Shown piece after piece: positions 46,797 through 54,772 of a stretch of DNA of 64,000 nt. The position numbers and the translations under genes are program-made. Below the pieces are notes generated by a model. That model made no database searches. It saw nothing but the letters and a program-made list of their open reading frames with translations, and was not told the origin of the DNA. Numbering within the stretch: the stretch's first letter is position 1; every line of letters begins with the position of its first letter. The stretch comes from Advenella alkanexedens (GTDB taxonomy: Bacteria; Pseudomonadota; Gammaproteobacteria; Burkholderiales; Burkholderiaceae_B). The stretch covers positions 88,927 to 152,926 of the forward strand of contig NZ_JAHSPR010000007.1 of NCBI RefSeq assembly GCF_019132845.1, given 5' to 3'.

Positions 46797-46892
46797 GCCG
46801 GTCTTCCTGTAAACCGTAAGGCAGTTAATGCTGTGAATTCAATAATGACCATGGGAAACAACAAAAGACAATTATCCAGTTAAACTTTTTCA

Positions 46893-46912
46893 GACAGGTA
46901 TTATCACCTGTC
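46893..46912. promoter_or_regulatory. Perfect inverted repeat in the fliF-fliE divergent region
   Basis: GACAGGT (46893-46899) and ACCTGTC (46906-46912) are perfect 7-base arms with a 6-base AT-rich spacer. It sits 97 bases before fliF and 130 before fliE, so it could serve as an operator for both. The binding factor is unknown; it does not resemble the enteric FlhDC box. Confidence 0.45.
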
Positions 46913-47041
46913 CGGGTGTAAAGCAATCAGGCGTTAAAGCGGGGTTTTTTGGCTTATTCGGGCTATTGAAACAAAAGGGCTGGGGGTAATATGTGGCATA
47001 TTCGTTTTATTTGCCACTTAGTGTTACGTCAGGATATTTCT

Positions 47042-47413
47042 ATGCAAGCCATCTCGCCATTAGCCATTTCAGGCATGAATTCATTGCAGCAACAAATGAA
47101 AGCAATGGCCAATGACGCAAAAGCCGGTAAGGTTTCCCTGCAATTGGGCAGCATGCAGCCCTTAAACGCACCCGCCGCAGGTGTTACCAAAGCCTCTTTT
47201 GCCAGTGAACTGGATGCCGCCATCAAAAGCATCTCGGCAACGCAACAAGCCGCCAACACCCAGGCCGAACAATTTATCCTGGGTAAACCGGGGATATCGT
47301 TGAACGATGTCATGATAGACATGCAAAAGGCCAGCATTGGCTTCCAAAGTGCGATCCAGGTCAGGAATAAACTGGTTCAGGCTTACCAGACCATTGCCAG
47401 CATGGCGATATAA
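47042..47413 (+). CDS. fliE: Hook-basal body protein FliE, 123 aa
   Basis: Joins the MS ring to the rod. The C-terminal half has the family core [69 protein letters not shown]. The frame is open 17 codons further upstream. ATG 47042 has CAGGATA before it and gives a normal N terminus ([11 protein letters not shown]). It is convergent with the FlhB-like gene across 46 bases. Confidence 0.95.
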   Translation: MQAISPLAISGMNSLQQQMKAMANDAKAGKVSLQLGSMQPLNAPAAGVTKASFASELDAAIKSISATQQAANTQAEQFILGKPGISLNDVMIDMQKASIGFQSAIQVRNKLVQAYQTIASMAI

Positions 47414-47459
47414 TTCAATGCTCCTCCTGCGCAAGGGGGGGTGAAGCACCGGGGTGGAT

Positions 47460-47744
47460 TTACCTTTCCTGCGCCGCTTCCAGTGAATAAATCCATGCCA
47501 ACAACTCAGCCACGACGGTATACAGCTCGGGCGGGATTTGCTGGTCCAGGTCCACTTGCATCAGCATGGCCACCAGTTCCGGTGATTCATGTACGGGTAT
47601 ATTGTGCTGTTTGGCCAGCTCGATAATGCTTTGTGCAATATTCCCCATGCCCTTGGCAACCACCTTGGGTGCCGGGTCGGTGGCATGGTAAGCCAGGGTG
47701 ACGGCCGTTTTACGTGTTTCAGGTATGCCTGGCTTATTCATCAC
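47460..47744 (-). CDS. Orphan FlhB C-terminal-domain-like protein, 94 aa
   Basis: Resembles the cytoplasmic autocleavage domain of FlhB without the membrane part: AVTLAYHATDPAPKVVAKGMGNIAQSIIELAKQHNIPVHESPELVAMLMQVDLDQQIPPELYTVVAELLAWIYSLE. It matches full-length FlhB from just after the NPTH site but has TRKTAVTLAY in place of NPTHYAVALKY, so self-cleavage is not expected. Such stand-alone FhlB-like proteins are known in several proteobacteria; a role in export switching is inferred. It overlaps the FliK-like gene by 4 bases. Confidence 0.85.
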   Translation of the reverse strand: MMNKPGIPETRKTAVTLAYHATDPAPKVVAKGMGNIAQSIIELAKQHNIPVHESPELVAMLMQVDLDQQIPPELYTVVAELLAWIYSLEAAQER

Positions 47745-49096
47745 GCTTCCTCTTTTTGCTCAATCACAGACTGAGATTGACTCGGGTCGGTGAATACCTC
47801 AAATGAATGGGTTTCCAGGCCCAGTGCCTGCAAACGGCGGGTAAATTCGGGCATGTGCTGCAACAGCAGGGATGTGGTACTTTGATTGTCTTTCAGTTTG
47901 GGGTTGTCAATAACCTGATATTGCGCCTGCACGTGATTGTCAATAATCTGCACCATGATGCGGATTTTTCCAAGCTGGGGCAAACTTAACGTTAAGGTGG
48001 TTGACCAAGGGGTATGGGCTTCGCCCTTATCCTGGTGTGTCGCTTCACTACCGGCATCATTTTTTTCTTCTTCGGGCCGGTTGGCCGGTTGCTGGGCGGC
48101 AAAGGCTTGTGGGTTGTCTTTCTGGATTTCCCAGCTCATGGCAGCCCCTTGCCAGGCTTCACCCTGCCATACAATACGTTGTTGATGGTGCATTTCCAGC
48201 TGCTGCTGGACCAGGCTGGCCAAAGGACCGGATAGCGCAGGAGGGGCGGCTTCTGCCTTGCCCTGGGTAAGGGCCGGGAACAGGGAGATATGCCGGTTGA
48301 TTTGCTGCTCTGCCTGTTGTTCTTTTAGCAACAGCGCCTTGGGGTGATTGGCCAGCTCTTTTAAATTACCGTTGCTGCGTAAAAGGCGCCATATAGTGGC
48401 CTCATACGACAGACCTGGCCGGGTAATTTCACGGGTTAAGGTTTCGCGGATGATGGATGCAAAAAGGCTGGAACCTAGCGCCCGTATTGCTTCTTCTTTT
48501 AACGGCGTGCCAGCACTTGTTGCCTGGGCACCTGCTGCACCCGCAGCGCCTGACGAAGCCCCGCCGCTTGTCTGCAAACCCGCTCCACCCGTGGCTGCGC
48601 TGTCAGCCGGGCGCGACAGATAAGATAATAACTCTTTGGGATTTTTGGGGATGATGGGTGCCTGGTTGGGGTTGCTTAATGGCGCAGCCTGTTTAGGCAT
48701 ATGCTCAAGCAGGGCAAGAACGCTTTTTGCGGCATTGCTCCAGCGGGTGGAGGTGGACTTCAGTGGGGGGCGGGCTGCGGCATCTGCTGCATTACTGCCT
48801 GCCTGGCCAATTGCCTGCTGACTGCCTGTATTGTTTGCATTGCCAACTTGGGCGCCCTGTAAAGCGGTACGCTGTCCCAGCGTTGCCTGCACATTTTGTG
48901 CCATCGCCTGGAAATTGCCGGTTTGCAAACGTGCCTTGGTGGCGCTTTCCAGTGCCTCGGGCCGAGCGGCCGAGCTGGTGGGCAGGACCAATTGCCGGCT
49001 ACGGGCCGATTGCAGCTGTCCCTGCGCGGATAACGTCACACCGAGCGCGGTTTCCAGTCGTTGTACAAGAAGAGTGCTTATGCTGCTTGATGACAT
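47741..49096 (-). CDS. Second FliK-like hook-length protein, 451 aa
   Basis: Overall architecture resembles FliK: an A/S/G/Q-rich N-terminal two-thirds and a conserved C-terminal domain (about residues 345-435) with LTLSLPQLGKIRIMVQIIDNHVQAQYQVIDNPKLKDNQSTTSLLLQHMPEFTRRLQALGLE. It is distinct from the FliK encoded at 40023. It lies between fliT and the FlhB-like gene and overlaps the latter, so the two may act as a pair. Its substrate and exact role are unknown. Confidence 0.8.
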   Translation of the reverse strand: MSSSSISTLLVQRLETALGVTLSAQGQLQSARSRQLVLPTSSAARPEALESATKARLQTGNFQAMAQNVQATLGQRTALQGAQVGNANNTGSQQAIGQAGSNAADAAARPPLKSTSTRWSNAAKSVLALLEHMPKQAAPLSNPNQAPIIPKNPKELLSYLSRPADSAATGGAGLQTSGGASSGAAGAAGAQATSAGTPLKEEAIRALGSSLFASIIRETLTREITRPGLSYEATIWRLLRSNGNLKELANHPKALLLKEQQAEQQINRHISLFPALTQGKAEAAPPALSGPLASLVQQQLEMHHQQRIVWQGEAWQGAAMSWEIQKDNPQAFAAQQPANRPEEEKNDAGSEATHQDKGEAHTPWSTTLTLSLPQLGKIRIMVQIIDNHVQAQYQVIDNPKLKDNQSTTSLLLQHMPEFTRRLQALGLETHSFEVFTDPSQSQSVIEQKEEA

Positions 49097-49105
49097 AAGC
49101 CATGC

Positions 49106-49510
49106 CTACCCCGCCAGCTTCATACCAGAATAAGCCTTGACCATTTTCTTTTGCTGGCTGCGTGTGTGCAGCAATTGCGACAGCCGTTTCATTTCAGGAG
49201 AAACCGCATCACGCACGGCAGCGTCATGCATTAGCACCTGGCGCAACAAATGCGAGCAGATTTCCTTTTCTGCCTTGTTGTTGGGCTGAAGATTGGCCTT
49301 GTTGCGAAGCACTTCCACCTCATGTACATAACTTTGACCCAGCGAAAGCGTGGCTTCCCAGTTTTCCTGCCGGGCTGCCTCTTCCATTTGCCGGGTAATG
49401 TTCACCAGCTGCTGGTAGGCTTCTATAACGCAGCTATTGCACTCGGGGGGGAAAGGTCCCGTGGCATTGGCTGGGTTAGCCTTATTGCATTCTGAAGGAT
49501 AAAAAGTCAT
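49106..49510 (-). CDS. fliT: FliD export chaperone FliT, 134 aa
   Basis: Small helical protein that in enterics chaperones FliD and also inhibits FlhDC. Family resemblance is modest: VIEAYQQLVNITRQMEEAARQENWEATLSLGQSYVHEVEVL matches the FliT first and second helices. The N-terminal 25 residues are unusual, with two Cys-Asn motifs (SECNKAN, PECNSCV). The assignment rests on sequence plus position after fliD-fliS. Confidence 0.8.
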   Translation of the reverse strand: MTFYPSECNKANPANATGPFPPECNSCVIEAYQQLVNITRQMEEAARQENWEATLSLGQSYVHEVEVLRNKANLQPNNKAEKEICSHLLRQVLMHDAAVRDAVSPEMKRLSQLLHTRSQQKKMVKAYSGMKLAG

Positions 49511-49546
49511 TTCAATATCTTCTGGTTTGGTAAAAGTAAACCAACC

Positions 49547-49963
49547 CTATTTACGGGGCTTATTAGCGGTGGCTGTTTTCCAGGCACCGGTAATATCATC
49601 AAGCATTTTTTCAACAACATCCAGATGCGATTCCTGCTGGTTCACACTGGCTAACAACAAGTGCTGCGACATCAACCTGAAACTGAGAATCATATTCCTA
49701 GCCGCCTCGCCGGAAGATTCGTCAATGCCGGGAATAAGGCCTGAATCGATAATACTGATGGCTTTTGAAATATTTTCACCGCGTTTGGCAATATCGCCAT
49801 TCTGGAAATACAGCCTGGCTTTTACAACGCAAGACTGAACGGCTTCCAGCATGATGGTGATCAGCTCTTCGGGAGAGGCGGCAAGTACCTGTGTTTCAAG
49901 ACCTGTTTTTGCATAAGCCTTAACAGGGTTCTGGCCATAAGCCACGTTAGTTGTGTTCATCAT
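49547..49963 (-). CDS. fliS: Flagellin export chaperone FliS, 138 aa
   Basis: Helical chaperone for FliC. Contains AYAKTGLETQVLAASPEELITIMLEAVQSCVVKARLYFQNGDIAKRGENISKAISIIDSGL, which is the conserved core. Two adjacent ATG codons (49963 and 49960) are possible starts; the frame continues 9 codons upstream without a ribosome site. Located 30 bases after fliD and 36 before fliT. Confidence 0.95.
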   Translation of the reverse strand: MMNTTNVAYGQNPVKAYAKTGLETQVLAASPEELITIMLEAVQSCVVKARLYFQNGDIAKRGENISKAISIIDSGLIPGIDESSGEAARNMILSFRLMSQHLLLASVNQQESHLDVVEKMLDDITGAWKTATANKPRK

Positions 49964-49993
49964 AATATGAAATAAACCCTTAAAAATCAATCA

Positions 49994-51361
49994 TTATTTA
50001 CTGCTACTGGTATTCCACATGGACAATTGCTGGCTTAAATAGGCCGATGTCCCATTCATTTTTGCAACCAGTGAATCCAGCGCGGTAAATTGGGCCCGGT
50101 AGCGTTCCATCGTGGCTTCAATTTGCGCCTGTTTGCGCTCATATTGCGAATCCAGGTCTTCGATGCGTGTCTTGGCGCCATTGCTGGCCGTGGTCACAAT
50201 ACCGCTGGTACTGTTAATCAGACCCTTGGTAATATCTTGTGTATACGTGGCAATACCGTTGGTTTTGTCCTGGAACAGCTTGGCAATGTCGTCACGGTTT
50301 TCTGCCAGGGCTTTGCTGAATTTAGCATCGTCCAGCTTAATAGTGCCATCGGCCTGGGTACGGATGCCCAGGTCGGACAGTGTTTTAAACGCACCGCCAT
50401 TGCTGCTTTGGAAACTCATGATGCCGCTTAAACGGGTCTGCACCGTACGGGCTGTGTTGTCACCGTTCAATATGCTGCCGCCAGCCCCTTCGGTATAGGC
50501 CGTGCTGCTTTTAATGAACTTCTGGACATTGTTATAAGCGTTAATGAATTCATTAATGGCTGACTTGGTTTTGTCATCATTGCGCGTAACTGTTAGCGTT
50601 TGCGCTTCGGTATCTACCTTGCTTACGTTCAGGGTTACGCCCTGGATCACATCTTCCAGCTTGTTAGTGGCCTGGGTCACTTTAATCCCGTTTACTTTAA
50701 CAATTGCATCAGACGCAGCCTGCTCGGTCATGCTGGCTTTGTTTAGCAACGTGCCCAGCGCACCATCGTTACCCTCCACGGTAATTTCACTAATGGATGC
50801 TTGTGTTCCGGTAGCGGTAGTGCTAATCATTAAGCGGTAAGGGGTGTCAGAGCCATCGTTCATGATACTGGCGCTCAGCCCCAGTTCTTTGTCGGCATTA
50901 ATGGCTTTGGCAATCTCTTCAAGAGAAGTGCCTTTGCCGGTCAGGTCCAGGGTTTTTACTTCGCCATTTTTCAGTGTAAATTTAACCACGCCACCCGTGC
51001 CGTTCGCTGCGGCCTTGTCAGCCACGCCATTGGCAATAAGCGTTTGGGTGGACGCCAGGGATTCCACTTTAATGCGGTAACTGCCCGCCACCGCAGAGCT
51101 GCTGGCACTGGCGCTAAAGCTCTCACCGGTTTGGCTGGCCGTGTACTGCCCAAAAGTCGTATCACCTTCAAACGCCTTGGCGGCGGTTTGCAGTTTTTCT
51201 ACCGCGCTGGACAGTTGGCCATAAGCAGACAGGCGTGCGTTTTCTGTGCTTTTACGCTGGGTGATGGTTGTTAATACGGATTCTTCGCTGGTGCGCAGGC
51301 CATCTAGCAAACTGGATAAATCTAAACCTGAACCAACGCCAATGCTGGAAATGTTAGCCAT
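49994..51361 (-). CDS. fliD: Filament cap protein FliD, 455 aa
   Basis: Caps the filament and helps flagellin polymerise. The N-terminal family motif is GVGSGLDLSSLLDGLRTSEE, and the C-terminal coiled coil ends RAQFTALDSLVAKMNGTSAYLSQQLSMW. The middle region is variable, Thr/Ser-rich, as for a surface protein. The length is in the usual range. A sigma-28 promoter lies about 50 bases upstream. Confidence 0.96.
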   Translation of the reverse strand: MANISSIGVGSGLDLSSLLDGLRTSEESVLTTITQRKSTENARLSAYGQLSSAVEKLQTAAKAFEGDTTFGQYTASQTGESFSASASSSAVAGSYRIKVESLASTQTLIANGVADKAAANGTGGVVKFTLKNGEVKTLDLTGKGTSLEEIAKAINADKELGLSASIMNDGSDTPYRLMISTTATGTQASISEITVEGNDGALGTLLNKASMTEQAASDAIVKVNGIKVTQATNKLEDVIQGVTLNVSKVDTEAQTLTVTRNDDKTKSAINEFINAYNNVQKFIKSSTAYTEGAGGSILNGDNTARTVQTRLSGIMSFQSSNGGAFKTLSDLGIRTQADGTIKLDDAKFSKALAENRDDIAKLFQDKTNGIATYTQDITKGLINSTSGIVTTASNGAKTRIEDLDSQYERKQAQIEATMERYRAQFTALDSLVAKMNGTSAYLSQQLSMWNTSSSK

Positions 51362-51409
51362 AATATAAACTGTGTCTTTGTGTTGGGGGATTGTTTTCGG
51401 ATATTGAGA

Positions 51410-51436
51410 TTAACGGCAGACTTTTGCGAATCTTTA
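51410..51436 (-). promoter_or_regulatory. Sigma-28 promoter for fliD-fliS-fliT
   Basis: On the minus strand: TAAA (complement of 51433-51436), 15 bases, GCCGTTAA (complement of 51410-51417). It has the same layout and -10 as the flgK and fliC promoters, and is 49 bases before the fliD start. Confidence 0.85.
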
Positions 51437-51541
51437 ATTAATATTACTACTAAATAAACATTAAAAACCAGACCAGCAGAACTAAAGAAAGAGAACCGGT
51501 GAACAGAAACCGCTGGATTATGACAACAATTACAAGACTGC

Positions 51542-51556
51542 CTGTCATAATGACAG
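51542..51556. promoter_or_regulatory. Palindrome in the fliD-fliA intergenic region
   Basis: CTGTCAT-A-ATGACAG is a perfect 15-base palindrome 116 bases before fliA. A TTATGACA at 51517-51524 forms a further inverted pair with TGTCATAA (51543-51550). The 310-base gap between fliD and fliA otherwise shows no gene; it should hold the fliA promoter. The bound factor is unknown. Confidence 0.4.
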
Positions 51557-51671
51557 ATAAACCCGCTTTCCAAAGCACCAATTACCCGTGAAACCCGGCC
51601 TAGTTCTGCCTATTGAACGCAAGCAAAATCGTTAATAATGACAAAATGTATACCAACCACATTCATTGTGC

Positions 51672-52430
51672 ATGAGCAAGGCTACGTTACCAAGACCCTC
51701 TATAGAGCAGATATTGCGCGAACACGCACCCTTGGTGCGTAGCATTGCCCTTAAAATGATGGCCCGGCTGCCCGCCAATATAGAACTGGATGACCTGATC
51801 CAGGCCGGCATGATTGGCCTGCTGGACGCCGCCCAGCGTTTTGAAAACACCGGTGCCGCGCAATTTACCAGCTATGCCAATACAAGAATACGGGGTGCCA
51901 TTACCGATGAGCTGCGCCGGCAAGACTGGCTGCCCCGCACCCTGCGTAGCAAAAACAGCAAAATCCAGAAAGCCATGGCCCAGGCCCAAAAAAAACTGGG
52001 CTATGAACCTGGTGATGAAGAAATTGCCGAAGAGCTGGGTATTACCGTAGACGCCTACCGCGAACAACTGCACGATGTGGGTACCGTGCATGTGGTGCAT
52101 TACGAAGACTTCAGATTTGATAGCGACGAAGGCGAACGGGAAAACAACCAGCTGGACAGATTGATGGGGGGCAGCGATGAATACAGCCCGCAAGCGGCCC
52201 TGCTGAATGAAGAATTCAAACACACCCTGGCCGAATGCATTGGCAAACTGCCTGAAAGGGAACAGCTGGTACTGTCTTTAATATTTGAACAGGCCTTGAA
52301 CCTGAAAGAAATAGCCGCCGTGCTGGATCTGACCGAGGGCAGGGTATCGCAATTGCGCTCGCAGGCTGTTTTGAGGCTGCGTGGGATGCTGAAAGAAGCG
52401 TATTGGGACCAGTTGCCGGAAAATTTTTAA
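51672..52430 (+). CDS. fliA: Flagellar sigma factor FliA (sigma-28), 252 aa
   Basis: Directs RNA polymerase to late flagellar and chemotaxis promoters; inhibited by FlgM. Region 2 contains ELDDLIQAGMIGLLDAAQRFENTGAAQFTSYANTRIRGAITDELRRQDWLPRTLR. Region 4 ends LPEREQLVLSLIFEQALNLKEIAAVLDLTEGRVSQLRSQAVLRLR. The frame is open from TTG 51666; ATG 51672 was preferred, though the ribosome site is weak. The length is normal. It precedes fliC by 144 bases. Confidence 0.97.
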   Translation: MSKATLPRPSIEQILREHAPLVRSIALKMMARLPANIELDDLIQAGMIGLLDAAQRFENTGAAQFTSYANTRIRGAITDELRRQDWLPRTLRSKNSKIQKAMAQAQKKLGYEPGDEEIAEELGITVDAYREQLHDVGTVHVVHYEDFRFDSDEGERENNQLDRLMGGSDEYSPQAALLNEEFKHTLAECIGKLPEREQLVLSLIFEQALNLKEIAAVLDLTEGRVSQLRSQAVLRLRGMLKEAYWDQLPENF

Positions 52431-52459
52431 TAAAAAAATAAAAAATAATTAAAAAATAT

Positions 52460-52486
52460 TAAAGAAATAAAAACCGGGGCCGTTAA
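52460..52486 (+). promoter_or_regulatory. Sigma-28 promoter for fliC
   Basis: TAAA (52460-52463), a 15-base spacer, GCCGTTAA (52479-52486), located 88 bases before the fliC start. It is identical to the flgK and fliD promoter boxes. It gives fliC a long, AT-rich untranslated leader. Confidence 0.88.
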
Positions 52487-52574
52487 TAAGAACATAAACC
52501 GGTAGTAAGCCTTCAAGACAAAGGTGTTATGACTTGGTTTTTCTTGAAGTGATCTTATTTTTTTGGAGTGTTCC

Positions 52575-53738
52575 ATGTCTGTAATTAATACAAACTATCT
52601 GGCTCTTGTTTCCCAGAATAACCTGACAAAATCCCAAAATGCTTTGGGTTCTGCGATTGAGCGTCTGTCTTCCGGCTTGCGCATTAACAGCGCCAAGGAC
52701 GACGCTGCTGGTCAAGCTATTGCTAACCGCTTCACTTCCAACATCAAGGGTCTGACCCAGGCTGCTCGTAACGCCAACGATGGTATCTCCATCGCTCAGA
52801 CGACTGAAGGCGCGTTGAACGAGATCAACAATAACTTGCAACGTATCCGTGAACTAACGGTTCAGGCTCAAAACGGCTCCAACTCCGCGTCTGACATTGA
52901 CTCCATTCAAGAAGAAGTCAATCAGCGCCTCGAAGAAATTAACCGTGTTGCTGAACAAACCAACTTTAATGGTATCGAGGTTCTGAAAAGCTCTTCGGAT
53001 GAGACTTTCTCCATTCAAGTAGGTGCTAAAGATAATGAGACCATTGATATAGCAATTAAGGGTAATGGCACTTGGAATAAGTGGGATGCTAGCGGCACCG
53101 TCCCTAGCACAGCTGTAAATGGTGAGGCTCGTCAAGTTGCCGCAAAAGGCTTTGACGTATTGTCAGCAGCAGCAAGTACGGCTGATATCGATACTGACTC
53201 CTATAATTACGCGATCGCTCAGTTTACTACTGCCGAAAGCCTTGCTAATAACGACAATACTAGCCTCGTCAGTTATAACGACGACAAGAGCTTTGCCATA
53301 ATCGATACCACTAGTGGCTCAGAGGTTGCTTATTCCGCCTCTATTGACGCAGATGGTAAAGTGGCTTTGGGCAATAAACTTAGTGGAACTGCCGCTGAAG
53401 CAGCACTAGCATCGACGGATACTATTGCTAATAATGCCACTGGGGTAAGTATTGCTGGGGGTAGTTCCAACGCTTTATCCACATTGGACAAAGCTTTGAA
53501 AGCAGTTGATGAGCAACGTAGTAATCTTGGTGCAATTCAGAACCGTTTCCAGTCTACAATCGCTAACCTGAACAACACCATCACCAACCTGTCCGCAGCT
53601 CGTTCGCGCATTGAAGACGCCGACTATGCAGTCGAAGTCTCCAACATGACTCGCGCGCAGATTCTGCAACAGGCTGGTACCTCAGTTCTGGCCCAAGCCA
53701 ACCAAGTGCCGCAAGGTGTCTTGAGCCTGCTGCGTTAA
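52575..53738 (+). CDS. fliC: Flagellin FliC, 387 aa
   Basis: Filament subunit. The D0/D1 N terminus is intact: SVINTNYLALVSQNNLTKSQNALGSAIERLSSGLRINSAKDDAAGQAIANRF. The D1/D0 C terminus is also intact, ending QQAGTSVLAQANQVPQGVLSLLR. The central part (about residues 155-310) is short, variable and AT-richer. ATG 52575 has GGAG at 52565-52568; four extra codons upstream are open. A 32-base stretch in the N-terminal region (52686-52717) recurs exactly in the second flagellin copy at 58220. Transcribed from a sigma-28 promoter; terminator follows. Confidence 0.97.
   Translation: MSVINTNYLALVSQNNLTKSQNALGSAIERLSSGLRINSAKDDAAGQAIANRFTSNIKGLTQAARNANDGISIAQTTEGALNEINNNLQRIRELTVQAQNGSNSASDIDSIQEEVNQRLEEINRVAEQTNFNGIEVLKSSSDETFSIQVGAKDNETIDIAIKGNGTWNKWDASGTVPSTAVNGEARQVAAKGFDVLSAAASTADIDTDSYNYAIAQFTTAESLANNDNTSLVSYNDDKSFAIIDTTSGSEVAYSASIDADGKVALGNKLSGTAAEAALASTDTIANNATGVSIAGGSSNALSTLDKALKAVDEQRSNLGAIQNRFQSTIANLNNTITNLSAARSRIEDADYAVEVSNMTRAQILQQAGTSVLAQANQVPQGVLSLLR
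52686..52717 (+). repeat. Direct repeat, copy 1, in the fliC 5' region
   Basis: 32 bases identical to 58220-58251. After one mismatch, identity continues for 12 more bases. It encodes the INSAKDDAAGQ region of the flagellin D1 domain. The two copies bracket the mobile element together with the fliC 3' end. Confidence 0.85.
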
Positions 53739-53752
53739 TTCCAAGCAGTATT

Positions 53753-53772
53753 GGGGACGGGCAACCGTCCCC
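53753..53772 (+). terminator. First hairpin after fliC
   Basis: GGGGACGG-GCAA-CCGTCCCC is a perfect 8-bp stem with a GCAA tetraloop, 15 bases after the fliC stop. No T-run follows directly, so it may mainly protect the 3' end of the abundant message. An exact copy lies at 58984-59003. Confidence 0.75.
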
Positions 53773-53788
53773 ATACAGAACCAAGAAG

Positions 53789-53818
53789 CCGCCTTTCCTT
53801 CGGGACTGGCGGTTTTTC
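53789..53818 (+). terminator. Intrinsic terminator of fliC
   Basis: CCGCC (53789-53793) pairs with GGCGG (53808-53812), with an inner TCC-TTCG-GGA stem-loop, then five T. A near-identical terminator follows the truncated second flagellin at 59020-59050. Confidence 0.85.
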
Positions 53819-53852
53819 TATAGGCGGCTGTTGGGGCGGATGAAATCAGCTC

Positions 53853-54302
53853 TCATCGCAAAATCACTTTCTTCTTGATCGGCGTTCCATCGCTTCCCAC
53901 GACGGTCCGGTATCCATAGAGGCCAGCCGATTCCAATTTATTTCGAACGGTATTGTCGCTGACGCTGACGCCTTCTTCTCTCAATGCCTTACCGATCTGA
54001 CTAGGATTGGCATACAGGCCAGATCGAGCCATATCGGCAATCCGTTTCTGCAATTCGGCCGGAAGCGACATTCCATTCCGCTTGGGTGCACGGCTTTTAG
54101 GTGGCGGCACGACGGCCACTCCGGTCTCGTTGATATTCTCCTGCACGGAATCCCGCCAGCGATTGTAAGTGCTGCGGGCCAGTCCCACATCCTTACACGC
54201 CTGTGTGATCGTCTTTCGCTTGCTCTTGTCGTAGTGGTTGACGGCGCTATGGACGGCTTGTACCAGTTGCGTTTTCTCTTCCTGAGATAGCTGCTTACTC
54301 AT
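53853..54302 (-). CDS. HTH-domain protein of the element, 149 aa
   Basis: The N-terminal half has a helix-turn-helix pattern, TITQACKDVGLARSTYNRWRDSV (about residues 35-57), like transposase or excisionase-type HTH proteins. A second helical segment, NPSQIGKALREEGVSVSDNTVRNKLESAGLYGYR, resembles the winged HTH of IS630/Tc1-type proteins. There is no catalytic DDE domain, so it is a regulator or a remnant. The frame is open 41 codons further upstream. ATG 54302 was chosen because it starts the compact domain. It is the leftmost gene of the element. Confidence 0.6.
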   Translation of the reverse strand: MSKQLSQEEKTQLVQAVHSAVNHYDKSKRKTITQACKDVGLARSTYNRWRDSVQENINETGVAVVPPPKSRAPKRNGMSLPAELQKRIADMARSGLYANPSQIGKALREEGVSVSDNTVRNKLESAGLYGYRTVVGSDGTPIKKKVILR

Positions 54303-54320
54303 CAAAAAACTATAACACAT

Positions 54321-54593
54321 ATGAGACAAACAGCAGCCTTGATTCCTGTTTTTCCGACTGCATTCGATAAATACCCGGCCACTTGGTTTCCTACGGCTTT
54401 TGCCGGTGATACCGAGTGGCCTCATCTCATCATTACGAACTCATCGGCATATGCCAATGGGGTCTCAATTTCACGCGAAGGCGACTTTGTGATCAGGAAC
54501 GTGGGGTCAGTCGTTCAGGATATTCGTCGGGCATTTGGAAATGCCCTTGGTGAAACTATGCCCAAAATATCTGTAATGGAGATGGTGAAGTGA
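54321..54593 (+). CDS. Possible small protein of the element, 90 aa
   Basis: An ATG-started frame divergent from the HTH gene, 18 bases away. The product is soluble-looking with no recognised motif. It lacks a ribosome site, and part of it is antisense to the upstream extension of the HTH frame. It could be real or spurious. Confidence 0.25.
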   Translation: MRQTAALIPVFPTAFDKYPATWFPTAFAGDTEWPHLIITNSSAYANGVSISREGDFVIRNVGSVVQDIRRAFGNALGETMPKISVMEMVK

Positions 54594-54772
54594 ACCACAT
54601 ACACGGAATCACCAGACAGGCAAAACACCAAAGAAAAGACAAAATATCCCTTTAATCAACATTTCCCTCTAACCACTTCATTGAATGGATGTTGATCAAA
54701 TGACCGACCTACACCACATATCTCACATCAGTCCGCCCGTAAAGGGAACAACGACACAAATAAAGGACATAC

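Noticed and set aside
53853..54425. 190-codon version of the element HTH protein
   Set aside because: The extra 41 N-terminal residues are arginine/cysteine-rich, lack a ribosome site and overlap the divergent promoter region; ATG 54302 is more likely.
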